NCBI GenBank assembly: GCA_009911195.1
Contig: QXWV01000134.1
Span: forward strand, 1-59,421
Length of the DNA: 59,421 bases
DNA from: Lachnospiraceae bacterium
Lineage (GTDB): Bacteria; Bacillota; Clostridia; Lachnospirales; Lachnospiraceae
Reading direction: 5' to 3'
Below are positions 17,049 through 25,435 of this stretch, in pieces (within the stretch, counting starts at the first letter, position 1; each line of letters begins with the position of its first letter). A program made the translations under genes and the position numbers. The notes beneath the pieces were generated by a model that saw only the letters and a list, made by a program, of their open reading frames with translations, was not told the DNA's origin and made no database searches.

Positions 17049-17879
17049 TTACCCTTTCACCGCCCCGGATACCATACCACTCTGCACCTGTTTGCTAAAC
17101 AGCAAATAAATGACAATCGTGGGCACCGTAGCTACCATCAATCCCGCCCCCATAGTTCCCCAGTCCGTTGTATATTTCCCTACCATCTGCATAATACCCA
17201 CAGTAAGCGTCCTGTATTTTTCCGAATTGATAAATGTAATGGCAAACATCATCTCATTCCAAGTAGATAGGAAAGTAAATACGGATATTGTAGCCAGGGC
17301 CGGTTTGACTAACGGCATCATAATTTGGAAAAATGTCCTATAAATACCGCATCCGTCCAAAAATGCCGATTCTTCCAATTCCCTCGGCAGCGTCTGGAAA
17401 AAACCTATCATAAAAAAGATAGCCATAGGCAGGGCAAACGCGATATATGGAATAATTATCGCCTGATAAGTATCCAACATTTTCAAGTTTCTAAGCATAA
17501 TAAATACGGGCAGCAACACTGCATGAAGAGGAATCATTAGCCCTAAAGAAAAAAATGTTTTTACTATCCCGTTGATTTTTACCGTCATTCGGGCTATTGC
17601 ATAGGAAACCATACAAGCCAGAATATCTGAAACCAGAATTACCACCAATGTTACGAAAATACTGTTTAGCAAATAATACCCCACATTCGCATTAAACAGG
17701 GCATTCTCATAATTTGACCAATAAAAATGCTGCGGCAGCCCCATTACATTACCGCTGTATATTTCATTATTATCTTTCAAAGAAAAGAAAAAGAGGAACA
17801 GCAGCGGATAAAGCTGTACCACTGCGAAGGCAATCAGAAGAATCTGTAGCAAAACTTTGGATAATTTTATGGATTTCAT
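17049..17879 (-). CDS. CUT1 sugar ABC permease, MalG type
   Basis: Inner-membrane permease (276 residues, about six transmembrane helices) of a carbohydrate importer. The cytoplasmic EAA loop is visible as PRELEESAFLDGCGIYRTFF, and the C-terminus ends GMVSGAVKG, typical of MalG/COG0395 proteins. It starts about 10 bases after the MalF-type partner. No ATPase gene lies nearby, so a shared MsmX/MsiK-type ATPase encoded elsewhere is expected. Confidence 0.95.
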   Translation of the reverse strand: MKSIKLSKVLLQILLIAFAVVQLYPLLFLFFFSLKDNNEIYSGNVMGLPQHFYWSNYENALFNANVGYYLLNSIFVTLVVILVSDILACMVSYAIARMTVKINGIVKTFFSLGLMIPLHAVLLPVFIMLRNLKMLDTYQAIIIPYIAFALPMAIFFMIGFFQTLPRELEESAFLDGCGIYRTFFQIMMPLVKPALATISVFTFLSTWNEMMFAITFINSEKYRTLTVGIMQMVGKYTTDWGTMGAGLMVATVPTIVIYLLFSKQVQSGMVSGAVKG

Positions 17880-17889
17880 AACCGCCCTC

Positions 17890-18765
17890 CTAATATGTAA
17901 GATTATCTACTTTAAAAAATTTCTCAATCAGAAAATAGAACAACAGGCATTCCAATACAATGAACACAGCAATGGCACTGCCGCTCCCATATTCCATTCT
18001 CGTAAAGATTGTTGTATACATCAGCGTGCTCGGCACTTCGCTGGCATGAAGCGGTCCGCCTTTTGTAAGTACCCAAATTAAATCAAACAGCTTCAACGAA
18101 CCTATCACCGCAAATGTCATGCTCACTTTAATGGTGCTCTTAATTAGCGGCATTGTAATCATAAATGCCATCTGCTTTTCATTTGCCCCGTCAATCTGCG
18201 CCGCTTCATAGATTTCGGCAGGCACCCCTTTAATTCCTGTATAGAGAATTAGCATATGGTAACCAATATACTGCCAGATAATAGGGAAAAAGGATGCTGC
18301 TAACACCAATTTCGTATTTCCCAGCCAGTCTTTCCCAGCCAGGCCCAGTTTTTGCAGCAAAGCATTTAATGCCCCATAGTCTGCATTATAAATTTTTAGA
18401 AATAGCTGCCCGATTACTACTGTTGAAAGCAGCACAGGGATAAAATATATCGTCCGGTAAATCCCTTCCCCTCTAATATTCCTTGAAAGTACAATGGCAA
18501 AAAACATGGCCGGGATAAGCTGCCCAATTACCGATGCAGCCGCCAAAATAAGGGAATTTTTCACTGATGACAAAAACGCATCATTTTTCAAAAGTTCCAA
18601 AAAATTCTCTAACCCCACAAAAACCTTCTGTCCAATTCCATTCCATTCCAAGGTGCTGTAATAGCACGATATAATAATAGGTATAAATGCCATTACAAAA
18701 TAAATTACGAATGCGGGAAAAACAAATACAAAATAAGCCTTTTTATTTCCCAGGATTTTATTCAT
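17890..18765 (-). CDS. CUT1 sugar ABC permease, MalF type
   Basis: Partner permease of 291 residues with about six transmembrane helices and an EAA loop reading PAEIYEAAQIDGANEKQMAF. The start MNKILGNKK is chosen because GGGAGAG lies seven bases upstream; an earlier in-frame ATG has no such site. Located between the binding protein and the MalG-type permease in the hemicellulose operon. Confidence 0.95.
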   Translation of the reverse strand: MNKILGNKKAYFVFVFPAFVIYFVMAFIPIIISCYYSTLEWNGIGQKVFVGLENFLELLKNDAFLSSVKNSLILAAASVIGQLIPAMFFAIVLSRNIRGEGIYRTIYFIPVLLSTVVIGQLFLKIYNADYGALNALLQKLGLAGKDWLGNTKLVLAASFFPIIWQYIGYHMLILYTGIKGVPAEIYEAAQIDGANEKQMAFMITMPLIKSTIKVSMTFAVIGSLKLFDLIWVLTKGGPLHASEVPSTLMYTTIFTRMEYGSGSAIAVFIVLECLLFYFLIEKFFKVDNLTY

Positions 18766-18933
18766 AAATCCACTCTCCCTTCTGGCATCGAATAGCTGCA
18801 GCAAAAAGGAACTGCCCCATTACGCGTCATTTTTCATAAAGTATTTCTCTTCTATGTATAACGCCTAATGTTGCAGCCCCTTTCATCTTATTGCTATATC
18901 TTTTTTAGCTGCTCCGCTTTCTAAAAAACTATA

Positions 18934-20328
18934 TTATTCATTCAATTCCTGGAGGTTTGCACAGAACTCCTCCGGTGTTACCGTTCCGGCAATCAGATTT
19001 GCAATTTCATTCATAAGCGTATCCGCTGCGGAACCTCCTGTGAGGGAATCCAGCCAGTATACATATCCAGTTGCATCTTTTGTCAGGTTTGCGATTTCCT
19101 GGGAAAGGCGGTTTAGTTCGGAAGTATCGCCCATATCTGCTTCCCATGCCGGCATACCTGAACCAGCCAAATACTGGTCTTTAGACATTTTTTCACAGAT
19201 ATACTGCGCAACTGCTGCCGCTTCTGCCGGATGTTCTGTACTGCTGCTTACTAAGAAGGTTTCGCCGGAACCTCCATGGAATTCATCTTTCGTGCCTTTC
19301 CCACCTTCGATTACCGGAAATTTGATAACGGAAATTTTTCCTTTTACTGCTGCATCGTCTGCTTCACAGTCACCGTTCAACCAACTGCCCATGAACATCA
19401 TAGCTGCCCTGCCCTGCTTAAATGCTGCTACCGCGTCATCTTCCGATGTTCCCATAGCACTTTCACCAAATCCACCTCTTGCTGCCAAATCCTGCACATA
19501 TTTTGCCGCTTCTATCAATTCCGGCGTATTATATGAGCCTTCTCCCATCAACGCTGCATTAAAATCTTCTGCACCGGCCATACGGATTGCATGGATTCCA
19601 AAAATCATAAGCCCCGGCCACAAATCTTTTTCCCCAAGGGAAATCGGCGTAATTCCCGCCGCCTTGAATGCATCTACCGCTTCCAGGAACTCATCATAGG
19701 TTTCCGGTATTTTTACATTATTCTGCTCAAATAGTTCTGTATTCACATACAATGATGCTACCGCCACACTATAAGGATACCCATACATCTTTCCATCGAA
19801 AGTAAAATTATCCAATGTTCCGCCAAGAATCCTGGAACTTACCTCATCAGTAATATAATCATCCATCGCAAGTACCAGCCCCGCTTCCACATAAGGTGCC
19901 ATTGTTCCCGCTCCCCAGTTAAAAAATACATCCGGCAACTCGTTTCCTGCCATAGCTGTTTTCAGCTTAACTTTATAGGACTCGGATTCCGTTCCTTCAT
20001 GCACTACATTCACATTAGGCATATCCGTTTTAATGGATTCCAACGCGTTATAAAAAGCCACATAATTCCCATCGGTGGAATTAGGGTCCGAAAACTGAGA
20101 CCAGAGCGTAATAGTAATCGTTTCTCCGTCAGCCGTATCTACAGCCTCGCTTTCTGCGGCATTTTCCGTTCCAGTATTGTCCTCTACTGCCGGACTGCCT
20201 TCCTGTACTGTACTTTCTTCTGCAGATATCTCTCCACTTCCCTGCGCCCCACCGCATCCTGCCAAGGATGCCGCTAAAACTGCAGACATTAACAAGCCTG
20301 TCATTTTTTTCAACACTGCTCTTTTCAT
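18934..20328 (-). CDS. Extracellular sugar-binding lipoprotein (CUT1)
   Basis: Substrate-binding protein of 464 residues for the adjacent permeases. A lipoprotein signal peptide with lipobox LAGC (Cys about 25) is followed by a Glu/Ser/Thr-rich tether (about 30-70) and a two-lobed binding fold (COG1653) with the segment KLKTAMAGNELPDVFFNWG. First gene of the operon ending in GH43; GGGAGAAAGG precedes the ATG. The specific ligand, xylo- or arabino-oligosaccharide, is inferred from the GH43. Confidence 0.93.
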   Translation of the reverse strand: MKRAVLKKMTGLLMSAVLAASLAGCGGAQGSGEISAEESTVQEGSPAVEDNTGTENAAESEAVDTADGETITITLWSQFSDPNSTDGNYVAFYNALESIKTDMPNVNVVHEGTESESYKVKLKTAMAGNELPDVFFNWGAGTMAPYVEAGLVLAMDDYITDEVSSRILGGTLDNFTFDGKMYGYPYSVAVASLYVNTELFEQNNVKIPETYDEFLEAVDAFKAAGITPISLGEKDLWPGLMIFGIHAIRMAGAEDFNAALMGEGSYNTPELIEAAKYVQDLAARGGFGESAMGTSEDDAVAAFKQGRAAMMFMGSWLNGDCEADDAAVKGKISVIKFPVIEGGKGTKDEFHGGSGETFLVSSSTEHPAEAAAVAQYICEKMSKDQYLAGSGMPAWEADMGDTSELNRLSQEIANLTKDATGYVYWLDSLTGGSAADTLMNEIANLIAGTVTPEEFCANLQELNE

Positions 20329-20532
20329 AACCTTTCTCCCTTCACTTGTTTGTTTTTTGGATGATTTTATTTTAGCCAGAACGCACTTGGATTCAAATAG
20401 AATTATACGGTTTTATCTTGTGATTTTTTTACTTCATAAAAAAGAATTTGTGAAAAATTGAATAGAAGATAGATTATTTTTACCATAAAAGCATCTTTCC
20501 AGCTTCTCGCTTCGGAAGCCGTACAGCAGACA

Positions 20533-20602
20533 ACGCATCCCCCAATACCATATGCCGTTTTCCATAGCCGCAAAGCTAAATCCCGTATCGGGGGAATGCG
20601 CA
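20533..20602. repeat. Inverted-repeat element, copy R4 (divergent)
   Basis: Arms ACGCATCCCCCAATAC (20533-20548) and GTATCGGGGGAATGCG form an imperfect stem around a loop that contains a motif resembling R1 (reading GGATTTAGCTTTGCGG on the minus strand versus GGATTTGGTTTTGCGG). It lies just beyond the AmrS stop. The gap 20329-20605 holds this and an AT-rich stretch upstream of the binding-protein gene; no small gene is convincing. Confidence 0.5.
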
Positions 20603-20605
20603 ACC

Positions 20606-21445
20606 CTAACAATTCCCTGTATATACATATTTCAAATATTTCCTTGCCGTTTCCGCCAGTTCATACACACGTTTTACTTCCGTTGCCCCTGTCCCCCTCA
20701 TATGGTACTGCGGAAAAAACCGGCTTACATGCAGAGGAATCCCCCTTCCAAGGGATGCAATCCATTCCGCCTCTTCTTCCATCTCCTCCCGTGTATCGTT
20801 CCAGCCGGGCACAATCAAAGTAGTTAGCTCCACATGGCAGTTCTTAACGGCACGGGCAATAAACCTTTTTACCGTTTCCAAATCCCCGCCCAGCTTTTTA
20901 TAATAGTCCTCCCTGAAACCTTTTAAATCGATATTCATGGCATCCATATAAGGTAAAATTTCTTCCAGCACTTCCAAAGAAGCGAAACCATTAGTCACGA
21001 GGATGTTATCCATTCCCGCTTCCTTTATCAGTTTGCCCGTATCCCTTACATACTCCCATCCTACCAGCGGTTCATTATAAGTAAATGCCACACCTATGTT
21101 CCCCTCCGGGCGGAATTCCAATGCTTTGTCCGCTAACCACCTGGGAGAAAGATATGCTGCCCCGGCAGTTTCTTCCGCCATCTTCCCATCGGCCATCGAT
21201 ATCTCATAATTCTGGCAAAACGGACATCTCAAATTGCATCCATAGCTCCCCACCGATAACACCAAGCTCCCTGGACGGAATCTTCTCAAAGGCTTTTTTT
21301 CAATTGGGTCCAACGCCAGCGAGGTAGCCATCCCATAATTTTCACAAATAATATTACCCTTTTCATTTTTCCTTGCCCTACAGATTCCCCTTTGCCCCTC
21401 TTCCAAGCTGCAATGATGCATACATGTCATGCAAACTACTTTCAT
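20606..21445 (-). CDS. amrS: AmmeMemoRadiSam system radical SAM enzyme
   Basis: A radical S-adenosylmethionine enzyme of 279 residues. It has an N-terminal Cys/His region (CMTCMHHCSLEEGQRGIC) and the cluster motif CNLRCPFCQ (CxxxCxxC, around residue 75), followed by a (beta/alpha) barrel with conserved TNGF and DLKG. Such enzymes are encoded with AMMECR1 and Memo/LigB-type proteins; the reaction is not established. Start MKVVCMTC chosen because family members begin just before this Cys region and GAGGGATGGG precedes it. Directly downstream of its partner gene. Confidence 0.92.
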   Translation of the reverse strand: MKVVCMTCMHHCSLEEGQRGICRARKNEKGNIICENYGMATSLALDPIEKKPLRRFRPGSLVLSVGSYGCNLRCPFCQNYEISMADGKMAEETAGAAYLSPRWLADKALEFRPEGNIGVAFTYNEPLVGWEYVRDTGKLIKEAGMDNILVTNGFASLEVLEEILPYMDAMNIDLKGFREDYYKKLGGDLETVKRFIARAVKNCHVELTTLIVPGWNDTREEMEEEAEWIASLGRGIPLHVSRFFPQYHMRGTGATEVKRVYELAETARKYLKYVYTGNC

Positions 21446-21507
21446 AACCCATCCCTCTTGCCTTTCCCCTTCATCCCCCTCATATTCTCTCATTCTTACG
21501 CCATCAT

Positions 21508-22893
21508 TCAGTAATGCCTTACCACTTCAAACCTCTCCAGCCTCACCTTCTCTTCTTCCCCGATTCCAGCTTTTCTTTTTGCAATCCCAATCTGCTCTTC
21601 CACAGTATCCACGCCTTCCAGATTGGGCAGCAAAAGTCCTCTCTTATATCCTTTTGTCACCACAACCCCATATCTTTTCACGTCCAGTTCATCCGGCGAA
21701 TCTATCGACTCCATAGCGCCTAGCACATCCACGCTGATTACCAGCCTGTCCAATTCATCCACTTCAATAGGTGAGAATCTGGAATCCCTGGTAGAAGCGC
21801 TGATGGCATTCTCTATAATCTCTTCCGCGATAGAAGATTGCACTGCCTGAATCGTTCCGATACATCCTCTCAGCTTTCCATCCTCTTTAATCGATACAAA
21901 AACCCCTGCTTTGCTGCCATACATTTCCTCCGGCAGTTCCCCGGGCAGTTTTATTTTCTGTCCATTACGGATATATTCCTCTATGGTACTCCGGGCAAGC
22001 CGGACATAAGCATCCTCTTTTTCCCTCAGCTCTTCCAGCAGTTTCCTTTGCTTTTCTTCATACTGCTCCCCAAAATTCCTCTCCGGATTCCCGCCCTGCA
22101 CCATATAGCTGCAAATTCCGTACCCTACACCAAAAGGGCCTTCATAGGAAAGCTTTTCCGACATCAACTGCATCATATCTAATGCCCCGGCCATCACCGT
22201 AAAAGAACGGTGGCCGCATTCTCCTGCTTTTTCACAAAAATCCTCCGGGAATTCCAACAATTCTCCAAAAGCGCCCTTCTCCATCACATCCATGATGCGT
22301 CTGTCATAAAGCGGCCCTTCCGACTGATATCCATAAGGGCCATCTTCCTTTAACCGGTGGGATAAATCTCCGCTGCCAATCAATACCGTCCTTTTATCCA
22401 ATTTTTCTGCGGCCCGCTGTATGCACTGCCCCAATTCATAATGCCTGATTAACGGCAAACCGGACATTCCAATTCTTACCAGTTGATAATTTTTCCAATA
22501 CTGCTCCACGAAAAACAGCGGCACCATTGTGCCATGGTCCAGGCTTTTATCCCGTTCCCCCAGCGTTCCTGCCGGAAGATGCCCTCTATCGGCCAATACA
22601 CATAGCTTCTCCACAAATTGGGTATCATAAGACACTTCCAATTTCACCTTTCCTGCCCGAAACTGGCCAAAGTCACCCTTTGCGCCCCTTCCCGGCGAAA
22701 TATGGAAATAATCGGCATACATAATCTGGTGGGGGGAAATAAGCACAATGGTTTCCGGCATCAATTCTCCAATCTTGCCTGCCACTTTATGATAAGCGTC
22801 TATTGTATCCTGAATTTTCTTTTCTTCTCCTTTTCCCACCTCCGGCACAATCAGTGGAGGATGGGGAACCATAAATGCCCCAACAATTCCCAT
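21508..22893 (-). CDS. amrA: AmmeMemoRadiSam protein A: LigB-like dioxygenase fused to AMMECR1
   Basis: A two-domain protein of 461 residues. Residues about 1-265 resemble class III extradiol dioxygenases/Memo (MVPHPPLIVPEV start with a HPPL motif, an ISPHQ block, a GSGDLSH block with conserved His). Residues about 275-461 are an AMMECR1 domain, with the signature RGCIGT and SAFQDSRFSPI-like SASTRDSRFSPI. The domains are separate genes in many archaea, so the fusion fits joint action with AmrS, whose gene follows 62 bases later. Substrate unknown. Confidence 0.92.
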   Translation of the reverse strand: MGIVGAFMVPHPPLIVPEVGKGEEKKIQDTIDAYHKVAGKIGELMPETIVLISPHQIMYADYFHISPGRGAKGDFGQFRAGKVKLEVSYDTQFVEKLCVLADRGHLPAGTLGERDKSLDHGTMVPLFFVEQYWKNYQLVRIGMSGLPLIRHYELGQCIQRAAEKLDKRTVLIGSGDLSHRLKEDGPYGYQSEGPLYDRRIMDVMEKGAFGELLEFPEDFCEKAGECGHRSFTVMAGALDMMQLMSEKLSYEGPFGVGYGICSYMVQGGNPERNFGEQYEEKQRKLLEELREKEDAYVRLARSTIEEYIRNGQKIKLPGELPEEMYGSKAGVFVSIKEDGKLRGCIGTIQAVQSSIAEEIIENAISASTRDSRFSPIEVDELDRLVISVDVLGAMESIDSPDELDVKRYGVVVTKGYKRGLLLPNLEGVDTVEEQIGIAKRKAGIGEEEKVRLERFEVVRHY

Positions 22894-22952
22894 TATAATA
22901 ACCTGCCCTTTCTGTGTTTCCTATATATGCCATAAATTTGTATATCCATTTA

Positions 22953-23610
22953 TTAATTATTTATATATTTTTCAATCTCTTCATCTGTAAGATTGTACTT
23001 TTCTTTCACAATCTGTACAATTTTCCCATTCTCATGCCCCAAATCCTGGAGAATTTCTATTGTTTTCTGTATGCCAGTCTGAACACCCTCCTGCATACCT
23101 TTTTGCATACCTTTCTCCATTCCTTTTTGGACACCTTTCTGCATACCTTCTTGCATTCCTTTTTGTATCCCCTCTTGTATCCCTTTCTCCATCCCCTCTT
23201 GCATTCCTCTCTCCATTCCCCTTTGTACTGCTTCCTTTTCCAATATATCCAATTCAGGTTGCATCAATCTCATCAGTGCCGGCCCCATATTTCCTCCTCC
23301 TTTCCATTCTTCTATCCGTTGTTCATTAGCCTGAATGCTTACCTCCAAAACAGAATCCGCCAATTCCCTGCTAAACTTTCCTTCCAGCCCCCTCACTTTT
23401 TCTACCAGGTTTTCCATCTCCTGAATACTGATTTTTTCAGACAATGCCCTCAGCCATATATGCCCACTCTCATTCAGCTCCCGGGTTACTACTATCTGCG
23501 TGGGGAAAAGCATGTACAAACCAGCGTAGGCTTCCGCCTTATAGAAAGTGTCGATGTTTAAATGGTTTAAATTATACTCCTTTTGGAATATTAAATCATC
23601 CTTTGTCCAT
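22953..23610 (-). pseudogene. Rpn-like/DUF repeat protein with broken start
   Basis: The readable part is 188 residues from a TTG at 23519, containing an eightfold or longer (G-M/I/V-x-E/K) repeat, residues about 100-150, with GMQEG, GMQKG and GMEKG units, and a helical C-terminus (LTDEEIEKYI). Such tails end Rpn/transposase-family nucleases and related Lachnospiraceae proteins. The reading frame stays open upstream to about 23600 and encodes a plausible continuation (NIDTFYKAEAYAG), but has no start codon. An ATG at 23610 would join that frame if one G were removed from AAAGG, giving MDKDDLIFQ. A single-base insertion is therefore likely; a TTG start is the alternative. Confidence 0.6.
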
Positions 23611-23791
23611 TATACCACAAATCATCAATTTTCGTCAGAAAATTAATGGCTATAAAGTTTCTTGTTGGGTATGCAAAAATTTTCTTGAATACGCTCCATT
23701 TGACGTCCGAAGCTTATAGATTGTCTATAGATTTTTTATTTGAATTGAATTAGATGTACTAAAATGTTTATCAAGAATAGTTTACCATAAG

Positions 23792-23895
23792 ATACCCTGC
23801 CTGTCCACAAGTTTTACCCCGCATGACAAAAATCAATTTTCATGGGTGGTACAACAGGCAGGGCATCTGGACAATGCAGCATTCGATTTTGCGCT
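23792..23895. repeat. Dispersed inverted-repeat element, copy R2
   Basis: ATACCCTGCCTGT (23792-23804) pairs with ACAGGCAGGGCAT (23854-23866), 12 of 13 bases. The segment 23830-23895 aligns with R1 at 4665-4729, sharing AAATCAATTTTCAT, CAGGGCAT, CAATGCAGC and the TTTT-CGCT end. It sits just after the DUF4956 stop, at an operon end. The gap 23611-23913 holds no other feature. Confidence 0.7.
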
Positions 23896-23913
23896 AAGAA
23901 AAAAATAATTTCG

Positions 23914-24588
23914 CTAATTCTTCACTTCCCCTTCATGGTGCATCAATGTAACACTGATTACCCCTTCTATCTTTGAAATTTCATTGGTCAGGCTACTGTA
24001 TTCCTTTGCCCTTATTTCCATAATAAGATTTTCCCTGCCATTAGTTATGCTTTTGGAATCTATTTTATATTTCTGGGTATTTTTTTTCACTGTGGAAAGA
24101 ACAATTTCTTCCTTATCTATGTTATCCATTTTTATAATGAGCAGCATAGGGCTTGCCATCATTGGAACCAACTGTAAAACCAACAAGCCAAAGGTTACCA
24201 CCAGGGCAATCACAATTGCCAGTTCATACAAACCTGCCCCGCACACAATCCCTGTTCCTATGGACCAGAATAAAAACAGCAAATCCATCGGTTCCTTGAT
24301 AGCTGTCCGGAAGCGCACAATGGACAATGCCCCCACCATACCTAGTGATATGACGAAATTCGACTGCATAGCAATGACGATTCCTGCGGTAACTACGGAA
24401 ATGATTGCCATTGTAATATTAAAATTTTTGTTGTAAAAAGTACCTCTTGTGATAAAACGGTATACGAAGAAAATGTAAACCGCTATCAAAAAAGTTAACC
24501 CCAAAGTCACCGCCATTTTTGTTGTGGAAAAATCCGCATAAGAAAAGCCTTCTAAAACTGATTTTTTAATAATATCGCTGTAATTCAT
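23914..24588 (-). CDS. DUF4956 membrane protein
   Basis: A 224-residue protein with about four transmembrane helices in the first 150 residues (an N-terminal cluster and the GMVGALSIVRFRTAIKEPMDL block typical of DUF4956) and a soluble C-terminal domain (155-224). Function is unknown. Genes of this family are commonly found beside VTC-domain and CotH-kinase genes, as here, so a role in a cell-surface or polyphosphate-related pathway is a reasonable guess. It is separated from the VTC gene by an approximately 140-base leader that belongs to the repeat family described at 24589-24699. Confidence 0.9.
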   Translation of the reverse strand: MNYSDIIKKSVLEGFSYADFSTTKMAVTLGLTFLIAVYIFFVYRFITRGTFYNKNFNITMAIISVVTAGIVIAMQSNFVISLGMVGALSIVRFRTAIKEPMDLLFLFWSIGTGIVCGAGLYELAIVIALVVTFGLLVLQLVPMMASPMLLIIKMDNIDKEEIVLSTVKKNTQKYKIDSKSITNGRENLIMEIRAKEYSSLTNEISKIEGVISVTLMHHEGEVKN

Positions 24589-24699
24589 TTTTCACTCCAT
24601 TTCTGCGCGGCTTTTTACTCAAAACCATGAATGGTTTCCAAGTTTGCGGATGCCGCACAGACACAAACTTGGGATTGAAAATTTCAATTTTCAATCTTT
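24589..24699 (-). repeat. Dispersed RBS-bearing leader element, copy A
   Basis: On the minus strand the order is: an AT-rich hairpin (GATTGAAAATT/AATTTTCAATC), a stem CCAAGTTTG/CAAACTTGG, then AAAAGCCGCGCAGAAATGGAGTGAAAA and the DUF4956 ATG. The final GGAG is the Shine-Dalgarno. Related leaders precede several unrelated genes in the window. Confidence 0.7.
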
Positions 24700-24725
24700 A
24701 TACACTTATCATTCTACTCCTTTCA

Positions 24726-25394
24726 TCAATATCTTCCTCTAACAAGACAATATTTCGAGACAGCCTGCCGCTGCAAAGTATTTAAATCCACCGCCTGCAA
24801 AATATGGCGGGGCAGAAGCTCGTCATATTTAATTTCCAAAATGTGCATATTGGGCGGCATCGCATCATCGAAATATTCCGGGGAATCGCCCAGGAATATT
24901 TCCGGATGGGCACATCCCCTGATGTTCATATCAAAGGTAACTCTCACATTACCAACCTCATTTACCAAAGCGCACCGGTCATATTCTACGATGCATTTTG
25001 GACCCATGCCTTTCGACTGCATTTTGTAAGCAAATTCCTTCGCCAATGTTCCCTGCCCGTCCATTTCCCCTTCCAGAATCAATGCCTGACACTCTTCCAG
25101 TGAGATTTCTTCCCTCTTCTTCCTGGTCAGTTCCTGCTCTTTATACTTTTTTTCCAAATGTATCAAATCCAGATTCCCATTGTATATCCGGATTCTATAT
25201 TTCGCCCGGCTGCCAACCCCTGACTCATTTTCAAAAAGGCAGGAGTCATACATATCGTCAAAGTAAAGGCTTCTAACTGTATAAAAGTCCCCGTCCTGAT
25301 GGCTGTCATAAGTTAATACAGGCTCCAGACGGTATTTAATTTTTTCCAATTCCATCAAAGTAACCTGAAACTTCAGTTCATGCCTATATTCCAT
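24726..25394 (-). CDS. VTC-domain protein (polyphosphate polymerase-like)
   Basis: A 222-residue protein of the VTC/CYTH tunnel fold. It shows the alternating basic and acidic strands of the family: YRHELKFQ at the start, VRSLYFDD near residue 45, KYRIRIYN near 70, LEKKYK near 84, VEYDRCAL near 140 and LEIKYD near 195. Eukaryotic VTC4 makes polyphosphate; whether the bacterial version does so is not shown. Start MEYRHEL is preferred because family members begin so; a TTG 12 codons upstream is possible. Follows CotH closely. Confidence 0.85.
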   Translation of the reverse strand: MEYRHELKFQVTLMELEKIKYRLEPVLTYDSHQDGDFYTVRSLYFDDMYDSCLFENESGVGSRAKYRIRIYNGNLDLIHLEKKYKEQELTRKKREEISLEECQALILEGEMDGQGTLAKEFAYKMQSKGMGPKCIVEYDRCALVNEVGNVRVTFDMNIRGCAHPEIFLGDSPEYFDDAMPPNMHILEIKYDELLPRHILQAVDLNTLQRQAVSKYCLVRGRY

Positions 25395-25435
25395 CTTTCT
25401 CCCCATTTCTGCGTATCTTTCTGGCTTCAAGCCTT

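Noticed and set aside
20403-20628. Short ORFs on the minus strand in the gap before the binding-protein gene
   Set aside because: They cover an inverted-repeat element, have no recognisable protein features and no ribosome binding site.
22914-23561. A 215-codon plus-strand ORF with repeated Phe-Leu-His units
   Set aside because: It is the antisense of the GMQEG/GMEKG repeat gene; the Phe/Leu/His repeats arise from those codons.
23600-23610. Programmed frameshift at AAAGGATGA of the Rpn-like gene
   Set aside because: The context lacks a known slippery heptamer and a downstream structure; a simple insertion is more economical.
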